From NCBI GenBank assembly GCA_029004515.1, contig JAQVYH010000016.1, positions 1 to 35,027 on the forward strand: a stretch of 35,027 nucleotides of DNA. Reading direction: 5' to 3'. This document shows, one piece after another, positions 27,200-35,027 of this stretch (position 1 is the first letter of the stretch; the number at the start of each line of letters is the position of its first letter). Below the pieces are notes generated by a model, which ran no database searches, had not been told where the DNA came from, and saw only the letters and a program-made list of their open reading frames with translations. Position numbers and translations under genes: made by a program. Origin of the DNA: Eubacteriales bacterium. Lineage in GTDB: Bacteria > Bacillota > Clostridia > Monoglobales > UMGS1388.

Positions 27200-28630
27200 A
27201 TGAAACAGAAATACGAAAATCCACTATCAGCAAGATACTCATCAAATGAAATGCAATATATATTTTCACCTGATTTTAAGTTCAGCACTTGGCGTAAGCT
27301 ATGGTGTGCCTTGGCTGAAGCCGAAAAAGAGCTTGGGCTAAATATCACAGATGAGCAAATCAAACAAATGAAAGCTCACATTACTGATATTGATTATGAT
27401 AAGGCGACGCAGTACGAGCATAAGCTAAGGCATGATGTTATGGCTCATGTTCATACCTTTGGTGATGTATGCCCGGATGCAAAACCTATTATACATTTAG
27501 GGGCAACAAGTTGCTATGTTGGTGATAATACTGATATTATCCAAATCAAATCAGGACTTCTGCGAATAAAAAAATTACTTATTAACGCTATGGCAACACT
27601 TTATGAATTTGCTGATAAGTACAAGGATGTCCCCACACTTGCCTACACTCATTTTCAGGCAGCTCAGCCAACCACAGTTGGCAAACGTGCAACCTTATGG
27701 CTACAGGATTTACTTATGGATTACGAACGCTTGGAATATGAATTATCAAACCTAAAGCTATTAGGCTGTAAAGGTACAACCGGAACAAGTGCCAGCTTTT
27801 TAGAGCTTTTTGGAGGAGATATGCAAAAGGTTAAATCCCTCGAAAAATTAATTGCTGATAAAATGGGTTTTGATTCATGTATGGCGGTTTCCGGACAAAC
27901 GTACTCAAGAAAGATAGATTCCTTTGTGTTGAATGTTCTGGCAGGTATTGCTCAAAGTTGTGCAAAAATAGCCACTGATATCAGACTTCTTGCTCATATG
28001 AAAGAGTTTGACGAGCCATTTGAATCAAATCAGATAGGGTCCTCTGCTATGGCATACAAGAGAAATCCTATGCGTTCAGAGAGAATTGTTTCACTTGCAC
28101 GATTTATTATTAACAACAGCGGAAATGCTGCAGATACTGCCTCAACACAATGGCTTGAGAGAACTTTGGATGACTCTGCTAACCGCAGATTGTCAATCCC
28201 GGAATCTTTCCTTGCAACAGATGGAATTTTGACGCTTCTTTGCAATGTTATTTCCGGAGGTACAATTTATCCTATGGTTATGAAAAAACATTTAGACGAG
28301 GAGCTTCCATTTATTGCAAGTGAGAATATCCTCATGGATGCAGTAAGCCGTGGCGGCGACCGTCAGGAGCTTCACGAAGCGATCAGACTGTATTCTCAGC
28401 AGGCCGCTAAATGTGTAAAGCTTGAGGGCAAAGACAATAACCTATTGACACTATTAAAGCAGGACCCTAGATTCAATCTTACAGATGAGTCTTTGGAAGA
28501 GGTTCTTGATATAAAGAAATTTATCGGTGCCGCACCAAGTCAGACTACTGACTTTCTTGCTGATTATATAAAACCTGTATTGGGAGCCAATGCTGAGCTT
28601 TTAGGCTTTCAGGCGGAGGTACTTATTTAA
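27200..28630 (+). CDS. purB: Adenylosuccinate lyase
   Basis: PurB releases fumarate in two purine steps, from SAICAR (the product of PurC) and from adenylosuccinate (the product of PurA). The 476 residues are of the fumarase/aspartase superfamily, with HDVMAHVHTFG, the catalytic-loop signature SSAMAYKRNPMRSE near 281-294 and GTTGTSASFLELF. ACGGAGGA precedes the ATG. A 41-base gap from nadE holds nothing notable. It is followed after 11 bases by purA, its functional partner. Confidence 0.96.
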   Translation: MKQKYENPLSARYSSNEMQYIFSPDFKFSTWRKLWCALAEAEKELGLNITDEQIKQMKAHITDIDYDKATQYEHKLRHDVMAHVHTFGDVCPDAKPIIHLGATSCYVGDNTDIIQIKSGLLRIKKLLINAMATLYEFADKYKDVPTLAYTHFQAAQPTTVGKRATLWLQDLLMDYERLEYELSNLKLLGCKGTTGTSASFLELFGGDMQKVKSLEKLIADKMGFDSCMAVSGQTYSRKIDSFVLNVLAGIAQSCAKIATDIRLLAHMKEFDEPFESNQIGSSAMAYKRNPMRSERIVSLARFIINNSGNAADTASTQWLERTLDDSANRRLSIPESFLATDGILTLLCNVISGGTIYPMVMKKHLDEELPFIASENILMDAVSRGGDRQELHEAIRLYSQQAAKCVKLEGKDNNLLTLLKQDPRFNLTDESLEEVLDIKKFIGAAPSQTTDFLADYIKPVLGANAELLGFQAEVLI

Positions 28631-28641
28631 GGAGGATTTTT

Positions 28642-29913
28642 ATGTTAACTGCAATTGTAGGAATTAACTGGGGAGATGAAGGAAAAGGCCGTATGGTTGA
28701 CCTTTTAAGCTCCGATTATGATATTGTTATACGTTATCAGGGCGGTAACAATGCCGGACATACTGTAATCAACGAAAGAGGCAAATTTATTTTAAATCTT
28801 TTACCATCAGGAATGTTTCGTAAAGAAACTGTTAATGTTATGGGACCGGGTATGGTAATAGATCTCCAGCATCTAACAAAAGAGATTGAATCTATTAGAG
28901 ATAAAGGCATTGATGTAACACCTGAAAACCTTGTTATAAGTGATAGAGCCACAATCTGTATGCCATATCATATATTGCTTGATAATCTTGAAGAAGATAG
29001 GCTAAAGGACAAAAAATTCGGTTCTACTCGTAGAGGTATTGCTCCTGTTTATGCAGATAAATACATGAAGAAAACTCTTCGTATGTCCGATTTGCTTAAT
29101 CAAGCCACTTTAAAAGACAAGCTTTCAGATTTGTTGGAATATAAAAATCTCTTCATCACAAATGGATATAATGCTCCTGCTGTAATGATCGATGAAATTA
29201 TGGATTGGCTTAACAAATATGGTGCTCACTTTGCCCCATATATAAAGAATACAACAGATTATTTAAGCGGTGCCATTAAAGAAGATAAATCACTTATGTT
29301 TGAGGCACAGCTTGGCGCACTAAGAGATATTGATTTTGGAATTTATCCTTATACTTCTTCTTCATCTACGATTTCAGCCTATGCTCCGATTGGCGCAGGC
29401 ATCCCATTTGCTAAAACAGATAGTGTTGTCGGCATAATGAAGGCATATTCAAGCTGTGTTGGCGAAGGTCCTTTCACTTGTGAGCTGTTTGGCAAAGAAG
29501 CTGATGAGTTAAGAGAAGCAGGCGGTGAATATGGCGCTGCAACAGGCAGACCAAGGCGTGTAGGGGGATTTGATGTAGTGGCTTCACGCTATGGCATTAT
29601 GATTCAAGGCGCAACCGAGATTGCCCTTACCAAACTTGATGTCCTATCATATCTTGATAAAATCCCTGTTTGTACTGCCTATGAGATAGATGGTCAAAAG
29701 GTTGATGTTTTCCCTGTAGGAGACGCGCTTGCAAAGGCTAAGCCAATTTACAACTACCTTGATGGTTGGAAATGCGATATTACAAACTGTCGCAAATTTG
29801 AAGACCTCCCCAAAGAGGCACAGGATTACATTAATTTCATAGAAAATGCAACTAACTGCAAAATGAAATATATATCCGTCGGTGCTGACCGTGAACAGTA
29901 TATAGAAATCTAA
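28642..29913 (+). CDS. purA: Adenylosuccinate synthetase
   Basis: PurA joins IMP and aspartate with GTP in AMP synthesis. The 423 residues start with the GTP-loop GINWGDEGKGR (about 7-17), followed by YQGGNNAGHTV (33-43) and GSTRRGIAPVYADK. The later family motifs GATGRPRRVGGFD and ALTKLDVLSYLDKIPVC are also present. The length is normal. AAGGAGGA precedes the ATG, and a terminator follows the stop. With purB and guaA in this island, most of the branch from IMP to AMP and GMP is present; guaB is not seen. Confidence 0.97.
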   Translation: MLTAIVGINWGDEGKGRMVDLLSSDYDIVIRYQGGNNAGHTVINERGKFILNLLPSGMFRKETVNVMGPGMVIDLQHLTKEIESIRDKGIDVTPENLVISDRATICMPYHILLDNLEEDRLKDKKFGSTRRGIAPVYADKYMKKTLRMSDLLNQATLKDKLSDLLEYKNLFITNGYNAPAVMIDEIMDWLNKYGAHFAPYIKNTTDYLSGAIKEDKSLMFEAQLGALRDIDFGIYPYTSSSSTISAYAPIGAGIPFAKTDSVVGIMKAYSSCVGEGPFTCELFGKEADELREAGGEYGAATGRPRRVGGFDVVASRYGIMIQGATEIALTKLDVLSYLDKIPVCTAYEIDGQKVDVFPVGDALAKAKPIYNYLDGWKCDITNCRKFEDLPKEAQDYINFIENATNCKMKYISVGADREQYIEI

Positions 29914-29923
29914 TATGTATGTC

Positions 29924-29960
29924 AAAAGCCGCTTTCTAATCTGAAATCGGCTTTTATTAT
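29924..29960 (+). terminator. Intrinsic terminator after purA
   Basis: AAAAGCCGCTTTC pairs with GAAATCGGCTTTT (29943-29955, one mismatch) across a six-base loop and runs into a T-rich tail. It closes the glnA-purA operon. It also faces the end of the convergent asnB gene and may act weakly in both directions. Confidence 0.8.
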
Positions 29961-30105
29961 TCCTTATAATCAATTCTGCAATCTACAGTTAATAAAATAT
30001 AGTAACTAAGTTACCATCAAGGCGTACAGTGTAGCTACAACAGATTGGCTGTTGATTTGCAGAATTTGTTTCCTATTTCTAGTATTTATTTGTATTCTAA
30101 CGTTT

Positions 30106-31956
30106 TCAATCAATGTAAAGGTCAAATTTCTCCATCCAGTATTCAATCTGCAGAATATATGCAATCATTTGTGGAGCCGCCATTAACTGCCCAAACCACG
30201 GCTTTCCATAATCTTTCGGCGATTGTAGAAATTGCTCAGCATTCCTATGGTCAATGAAAGGTGCAACCCTAGAATCTTTATTACTGAGCAGCGCTAAGAA
30301 CCGCTCGCTTAGCAGTTGCTCATATTTGGGACTATAGGTTTTTGGATATGGGCTTTTTTTTCGATGCAAGAGCTCAGCCGGCAGCAAGTCCCCGCAGGCA
30401 TCTCGTAATAGTGCTTTCTCAACGCCATTTTGATACTTCATATGCCATGGCACATTGTAGAGATACTCAACTATACGGTGATCTGCAAAGGGTACTCTGG
30501 CCTCTAAGCCGCACTGCATACTAGTCCTGTCCATTCGTTCGAGCAATGTCTGCATGAACCAGTTTAGATTTAGGTAGCTTACCCTTCGTCTTTGCTTTTC
30601 CTCTGCTGTTTCCCCGTCAAGATATGGCACCTGAGCAATTGATTCCTCATAGTGGCTCCGAACAAAAGACTCAATATCCAGCTGTGAGTGAAACTCATCG
30701 TTAAGTAACACAGTTCTTGCGGATAAATCCATAGACCAAGGGAATGAGTCGGCACTCAGCATCTCTTCACGATAAAACCACGGGTAGCCACCGAATATTT
30801 CATCTGCACACTCGCCCGTCAAGGCAACCTTGTTATGCTCCTTTACAAGCCTGCAAAAATACATCAAAGAGGCATCCACATCAGTCATCCCGGGCATATC
30901 CTTTGCACACACAGCTTCAAAGAGTGTACTTATCAGGATGGAATCATCACACTCAAGATAGGTGTGATTCAAGTCATAAGCCTTAAGCATTCTATCTACA
31001 TAAGGGCGATCCTGCTCTGGTTGAAAGGAACTTGATTTAAAATACTTTGAGTTGTCAACAAAATCAAAGGAAAAAGTATTTAGTTTGCAGTTTTTCTCCT
31101 GTAGGTAGTCAGACGCTAAAGCAGTGACAATACTCGAGTCTACTCCACCTGATAGAAAACTACATACCGGAACATCCGAAACCATCTGGCGGCGGACAGC
31201 GTCTCGCACCAGATAGGAAACTGTCTCGACAGTTTGTGTGTAATCGTCTGTGTGCTGCTTTGCAATTAACTTCCAATACTCAAATTGCTTAAAACCTTCG
31301 GCTGAAAAAATACACATACATCCAGGTTTAATTTCATAGATCCCCTTGAAAACTCCGCAGCCTGGGATCCTTGCAGGACCTATGCCAAAGAGCGACCTAA
31401 AAGAATCTATATCCGCTTTCGGCGTTATGTTGGGGTGGCAAAACAACGCTTTGATTTCCGAACCGAATACCAGTTCGTTGCCACATTGAGTATAGAAAAG
31501 AGGCTTTACACCCACGCGGTCACGGTACAAAGCTAGCTGATTTAGCTTTCCGTCCCATATTGCTATTGCAAAAATCCCGTTGAGTTTTGTGACAAAGTCC
31601 GCTCCATACTCCATATAGGCATAGAGAATTACTTCCGTATCCGTTGTGGTCTCAAACCGATATCCCGCCTTCTCAAGTGAAGGCTTTAGTTCTTCCATAT
31701 TATAAATTTCTCCGTTATAAACGATAGCATATTCTGCATCATTTTTTCGCCGTATCATAGGCTGGCGGCCACCTTGAATATCCCTGATAGACAGTCGCGC
31801 TTGGGAGAGCCCCACCATATGACAGAGGTACTCTCCATCTTGGTCCGGGCCACGATGAGCAATTGTGGAGCGCATGTCTTTTAAAACCCGCTCCCATTTA
31901 TCCGCATATTTCAAATAGTCGTTGCTAAAATCACAGAATCCAGCTATTCCACACAT
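30106..31956 (-). CDS. Asparagine synthetase B, glutamine-hydrolysing (second copy)
   Basis: The 616-residue long-form enzyme begins MCGIAGFCD, with Cys2 as nucleophile. A class II glutaminase domain carries IAHRGPDQDGE, VYNGEIYN and YRDRVGVKPLFY. A synthetase domain carries SFLSGGVDSSIV near residue 270 and GECADEIFGGYPW. It resembles the AsnO/AsnH type of Bacillus more than the 526-residue AsnB at 14.4 kb. AAGGAGAGG precedes the ATG. By eye it is richer in G and C than the neighbouring operons, and it stands alone with no hexaloop attenuator upstream, so it may have a separate history and separate control. A role in modifying a secondary metabolite is possible, but no partner genes are present. 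Confidence 0.9.
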   Translation of the reverse strand: MCGIAGFCDFSNDYLKYADKWERVLKDMRSTIAHRGPDQDGEYLCHMVGLSQARLSIRDIQGGRQPMIRRKNDAEYAIVYNGEIYNMEELKPSLEKAGYRFETTTDTEVILYAYMEYGADFVTKLNGIFAIAIWDGKLNQLALYRDRVGVKPLFYTQCGNELVFGSEIKALFCHPNITPKADIDSFRSLFGIGPARIPGCGVFKGIYEIKPGCMCIFSAEGFKQFEYWKLIAKQHTDDYTQTVETVSYLVRDAVRRQMVSDVPVCSFLSGGVDSSIVTALASDYLQEKNCKLNTFSFDFVDNSKYFKSSSFQPEQDRPYVDRMLKAYDLNHTYLECDDSILISTLFEAVCAKDMPGMTDVDASLMYFCRLVKEHNKVALTGECADEIFGGYPWFYREEMLSADSFPWSMDLSARTVLLNDEFHSQLDIESFVRSHYEESIAQVPYLDGETAEEKQRRRVSYLNLNWFMQTLLERMDRTSMQCGLEARVPFADHRIVEYLYNVPWHMKYQNGVEKALLRDACGDLLPAELLHRKKSPYPKTYSPKYEQLLSERFLALLSNKDSRVAPFIDHRNAEQFLQSPKDYGKPWFGQLMAAPQMIAYILQIEYWMEKFDLYID

Positions 31957-32208
31957 AGAACCTCTCCTTCAACAAAATGAGTTTTACGCAAATTGCATAA
32001 ACTGACCAATATGAATATTTATATGCACGGTATTTAGTCTTAATTCTCTTTAAAAAATATTATTTAAAGTCTGCTCTCCACGGCGGAGTGTAAAAAATGT
32101 GTTCAATCCATAATCATCCACTCACTGGAAATGTTGCACCATATTAAGACCTTTACACCGCTTTTCATCAAATAGTTTGGTAGCTTTTCTTTGCACTAAG
32201 TTGGGAGA
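31957..32208. other. Gap upstream of the second asnB, no gene recognised
   Basis: About 250 bases hold only the asnB ribosome binding site. I found no clear sigma-A promoter, no hexaloop terminator and no recognisable gene remnant. A short minus-strand frame with an internal TGA (about 32194-32050) could be debris of an older gene but matches nothing I know. Confidence 0.4.
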
Positions 32209-32235
32209 GGGTGTTTTGCTACAAGCAAAACACCC
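32209..32235. repeat. Perfect 11-base inverted repeat
   Basis: GGGTGTTTTGC-TACAA-GCAAAACACCC is a perfect hairpin with a five-base loop. It has no T-run on either side, so it is not a standard terminator. It lies at the point where similarity to gltB ends in the adjacent pseudogene, and could mark a rearrangement joint or serve as a 3' stabiliser. Confidence 0.6.
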
Positions 32236-32329
32236 CTATACCACAATCTCCCTTTTCTCCGTTTGTATCTTTCCATGTTCTATGTTCTAACTTTTCTACA
32301 ATGGTTAATGCATTATCTACTATGGAATA
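32219..32329 (-). pseudogene. Remnant of a second glutamate synthase large subunit (gltB)
   Basis: In one frame the minus strand reads YSIVDNALTIVEKLEHR and then TWKDTNGEKGDCGIGVFCL before a TAG. The intact gltB at 14.38 kb has SYSIVDDALTIVERLEHR followed by AGKDASGETGDGVGIML. The match covers about 32 residues, is flanked by stops on both sides and has no start codon or nucleophile Cys, so it is a fragment. It lies 14 bases after the Amt-PII stop on the same strand, suggesting that a gltB once followed amt here. Confidence 0.82.
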
Positions 32330-32343
32330 TTACAACGTAATAA

Positions 32344-34086
32344 TTATTCCACATCCTGCAGAGCATCGTAGCCTTCTTCGCCTGTTCTTACCTTAATTAC
32401 ATTTTCAACATCATATACAAATATCTTTCCGTCTCCAATGCGTCCTGTATAAAGAACTTTCTTTGCAGTTTCCACAACGCTTCTAACAGGAATCTCGCTT
32501 ACAACAACATCAACCTGTACTTTAGGAAGAAGGTTAGTTTCAACTGGAGCACCACGATAGTATTCTGGCTTACCCTTCTGCACTCCGCAACCAACAACAT
32601 GGGTTACTGTCATACCTGTTATTCCAAGATCTCCCAAAGCATTTTTAAGCTCTTCGAACTTTGCTTCACGACAGATAATCTGTACTTTAGTTATTTTACT
32701 TTCAGGTACGCTCTTGTGAGTTTGTGCATCTACACTTACAGGAACATAAGTCTCTCTATTTGCTTTTCCCTCTTCTCTTTCCATTGCAACATTGCTTATT
32801 TTATCAGATGTGTATTTTTCAACCTCAACCACAAAATCCGGATATGCAACGTTTCCATGCTCACCAATATCAAGTCCTGCAATTTCCTCCTCGGCAGTTA
32901 CACGAAGACCAACTGTATGTTTAATTGCTAACCATACCAAAGCTGAGGATGCAAAAACAAATGCACCTACTGCTACAATACCAATTATCTCTGCAACAAG
33001 CAACGATGAGCCACCTCCATAGAACAATCCGTTCTGTGTGGCAAGTGATGTAACGCCTGCTTTTGAGAAAAGACCAACACAAATTGTACCAAGGATACCA
33101 CAGCACAGATGTACTGATGTTGCGCCAACAGGATCATCTATTTTGATTCTGTCAAATAAAACAACCATAAATACTACAATAATTCCGGAAACCGCACCTA
33201 TCAGTAATGATGCGCCAACCGTTACATATGCACAGCTTCCTGTTATACCAACAAGACCTGCAAGACAACCGTTGATTGTCATACCCAAATCAGGCTTACC
33301 AAGGAATATCCACGCAACAATTGTTGAAGTTACAATTGCCGCTATCGCCGCTGTATTTGTTGTCATAAGAATATGCATAACATCATACGGATTCTGGAAA
33401 CTCATTGTAGAGCCGGGGTTAAATCCGAACCAGCCCAACCAAAGAACAAACAATCCGATTACTGCAAGAGACATATTATGTCCAGGAATGGCACGAGGTT
33501 TTCCGTCCTTGCCATACTTACCAATTCTCGGGCCTAAAATCATTGCTCCCGAAAGTGCTGCCCATCCGCCTACGGAATGAACTACAGTATCGCCTGCAAA
33601 ATCTAAGAATCCAAGGTCAGCAAGCCAACCGCCGCCCCATACCCAATGTCCTACAATCGGGTATATAACTAACGTCAGAATAAATGAGAACAAAATAAAG
33701 GAAATATATTTTACCCTCTCTGCAACTGCGCCCGACACAATGGTTGCGGCAGTACCGCAAAATACTAACTGGAAGAAAAACTTTCCCCAGAAAGGAACAT
33801 TACTTGTTAATGTGTTGTCATAAAAGGAGAGGTCGCTATTACCCAATATAAACAAGTTTTGTGTACCTATAATTGGGTTATCTCCACCGAACATCAGACC
33901 CCAGCCAAACAATATGAATCCAAGTGACGATATTGCAAACACAATAAAGTTTTTGGATAATATATTTACTGTGTTCTTTGAACGAGCAAATCCCGCCTCA
34001 ACAGAGGCAAACCCTAAGTTCATAAAAAATACCAAAATTGCTGCTAAAAACACCCAAATAGTATCTATAATCATTTCTATACTCAT
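32344..34086 (-). CDS. Ammonium channel fused to a PII signalling domain
   Basis: The start ATG 34086 is nine bases after AGAGG; an in-frame ATG at 34095 abuts that site. The 580 residues begin with an Amt/MEP/Rh channel of about eleven membrane segments (residues about 1-395). It carries the HSVGGWAALSGAM His region near 171 and VHLCCGILGTI. After a charged linker of some 65 residues, a PII/GlnK domain fills about 462-580. It starts KITKVQIICREAKFEELKNAL and has a T-loop GVQKGKPEYYRGAP near 500-513 with a Tyr in the usual uridylylation area. PII normally blocks Amt as a separate protein; here it is tethered. It follows the second glnN after 19 bases. Confidence 0.95.
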   Translation of the reverse strand: MSIEMIIDTIWVFLAAILVFFMNLGFASVEAGFARSKNTVNILSKNFIVFAISSLGFILFGWGLMFGGDNPIIGTQNLFILGNSDLSFYDNTLTSNVPFWGKFFFQLVFCGTAATIVSGAVAERVKYISFILFSFILTLVIYPIVGHWVWGGGWLADLGFLDFAGDTVVHSVGGWAALSGAMILGPRIGKYGKDGKPRAIPGHNMSLAVIGLFVLWLGWFGFNPGSTMSFQNPYDVMHILMTTNTAAIAAIVTSTIVAWIFLGKPDLGMTINGCLAGLVGITGSCAYVTVGASLLIGAVSGIIVVFMVVLFDRIKIDDPVGATSVHLCCGILGTICVGLFSKAGVTSLATQNGLFYGGGSSLLVAEIIGIVAVGAFVFASSALVWLAIKHTVGLRVTAEEEIAGLDIGEHGNVAYPDFVVEVEKYTSDKISNVAMEREEGKANRETYVPVSVDAQTHKSVPESKITKVQIICREAKFEELKNALGDLGITGMTVTHVVGCGVQKGKPEYYRGAPVETNLLPKVQVDVVVSEIPVRSVVETAKKVLYTGRIGDGKIFVYDVENVIKVRTGEEGYDALQDVE

Positions 34087-34105
34087 TATTATCATCCTCT
34101 CTATT

Positions 34106-35027
34106 TTATCTTACTCCAAAAAGAAGTTCACCATATGACGGATAAGGCCATTTTTCTGAAGATGCAATTGTTTCCATTCCATCTGCCAAAATGCGTAAAT
34201 CCTTCATATCGTCTAAAATCGTTAATTTATAAAAGTCTGCGAGTGAAGCAAGGTCATCAATTGATTTTGATGCAAGCAAATCTGACTCGAGTTTTTTTAC
34301 CTGCTTGTTCATTGCGCCAAGCATTGCAGCAATGCTCTTGATATTTTCCTTTTCATAAGAGCAATCCACATCAGGCATAAGGTGAAGCTTGTCAAGAGCC
34401 GCATTTGCAAGGTCCTTTGCAAACTCACTCATTGCCGGCATGATGTCTTTTCTCGCCATATCAAGCATAGTAAGTGCCTCAATATTAATAGTTTTGCAAT
34501 AGTTTTCAAGTTGTACTTCGTGACGAGCAACAAGCTCTGTCTTGCTATATACTCTATGGCATTCAAAAAGATTAATATTCTTTTCATCAAGCATATGTGC
34601 CAATGCATCAGGGGTAGACTTAAGGTTCAAAAGTCCTCTCTTTTCTGCTTCCGTTACCCATGCATCGTCATAACCGTCACCGTTGAATATAATTCTCTTA
34701 TGCTTTACGATAACACTTTTGATAAGTTCGTTCAAAGCCTTTTCAAAGTCCTCTGCCTGCTCCAAAATATCAGCAAACTGTCTTAATACCTCTGCAACGC
34801 TTGTGTTCAAAACTGTATTTGTGCAAGAAATTGAAGATGCAGAACCAAGCATTCTGAACTCAAACTTATTGCCTGTAAATGCAAATGGGCTAGTTCTGTT
34901 CCTATCAGTAGAGTCCTTCGAGAATTTGGGGAGAGTATGTACTCCTATTCTCAAAAGATCTTTGCCTTTTGAATCATATGGCTTCTCCTGTTCAATTGCT
35001 TCCAATATCTCTGAAAGCTCCGAACCT
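34106..35027 (-). CDS. Glutamine synthetase type III, second copy (C-terminal part, runs off right edge)
   Basis: The frame is open to the window edge (GSELSEILEAIEQE at the edge), giving 306 visible residues, the C-terminal part of a roughly 700-residue GSIII. It contains RNRTSPFAFTGNKFEFRMLGS and ends EKWPYPSYGELLFGVR, nearly the same as the first copy at 18.5 kb (SYGKLLFGVR). DNA similarity is also high, pointing to a duplication. No frame break is seen. It is directly followed by the Amt-PII gene, so ammonium uptake and assimilation share this transcript. Its leader is outside the window. Confidence 0.95.
   Translation of the reverse strand, partial: GSELSEILEAIEQEKPYDSKGKDLLRIGVHTLPKFSKDSTDRNRTSPFAFTGNKFEFRMLGSASSISCTNTVLNTSVAEVLRQFADILEQAEDFEKALNELIKSVIVKHKRIIFNGDGYDDAWVTEAEKRGLLNLKSTPDALAHMLDEKNINLFECHRVYSKTELVARHEVQLENYCKTINIEALTMLDMARKDIMPAMSEFAKDLANAALDKLHLMPDVDCSYEKENIKSIAAMLGAMNKQVKKLESDLLASKSIDDLASLADFYKLTILDDMKDLRILADGMETIASSEKWPYPSYGELLFGVR

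Noticed and set aside
30015..30060. Hairpin CAACAG-ATTGG-CTGTTG after the second asnB as its terminator
   Set aside because: The stem is short and no T-run follows in either direction; weak evidence only.
1..35027. CRISPR arrays, tRNA or rRNA genes, insertion-sequence transposases, phage genes
   Set aside because: I found no regularly spaced repeats, cloverleaf genes, transposase motifs or phage proteins anywhere in the window.

Overview
The window reads as a low-GC Gram-positive anaerobe, most likely a Ruminococcus-like member of the Clostridia (Oscillospiraceae). The reasons are the AT-rich codon use, AGGAGG-type ribosome binding sites, TTGACA-17-TAnnnT promoters, LL-diaminopimelate aminotransferase (DapL), two type III glutamine synthetases and an ANTAR antitermination regulator beside a type I glutamine synthetase. 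The genus is inferred, not shown.

Layout. Positions 1-2.9 kb (minus strand) hold an accessory block: a broken helix-turn-helix gene, a LytTR response regulator, an AgrC-like histidine kinase, a 74-residue Cys-rich protein and the first 76 residues of a secreted protein. Positions 2.97-17.68 kb (minus) hold one long operon, guaA-asnB-gltB-gltD-purC-purF-carA-dapF-dapL, with a promoter at 17.68 kb and a terminator near 2.97 kb. Positions 17.68-20.81 kb (minus) hold glnN (type III glutamine synthetase) followed by gatD. From 20.88 to 29.96 kb (plus) runs a divergent operon, glnA-nitR-like-pyrG-glmS-nadE-purB-purA. From 30.1 kb to the right edge (minus) lie a second asnB, a remnant of a second gltB, an Amt ammonium channel fused to a PII domain, and the C-terminal part of a second glnN that runs off the window.

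How they fit together. Three glutamine synthetase genes, an ammonium channel with its own PII domain, glutamate synthase and nine glutamine amidotransferases (GuaA, two AsnB, GltB, PurF, CarA, GatD, PyrG, GlmS) lie within about 32 kb. The island therefore makes glutamine and holds many of the enzymes that spend it.

The main find is a probable shared RNA switch. The leaders of guaA, glnN (two copies in tandem) and glnA, and the gap between the nitR-like gene and pyrG, each contain an intrinsic terminator whose 5' arm overlaps a small hairpin with a six-base loop starting with A and having G at position 4 (AAGGAA, AAGGAA, AAAGGC, AAGGAT, AATGGC). That is the known recognition signature of ANTAR-domain antiterminators, and an ANTAR protein is encoded in the same island. 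I infer that this protein opens all five terminators. Its receiver domain lacks the phosphorylated Asp, and the GlnA encoded just upstream lacks a conserved catalytic Glu, so the nitrogen signal may pass through protein contacts rather than phosphorylation.
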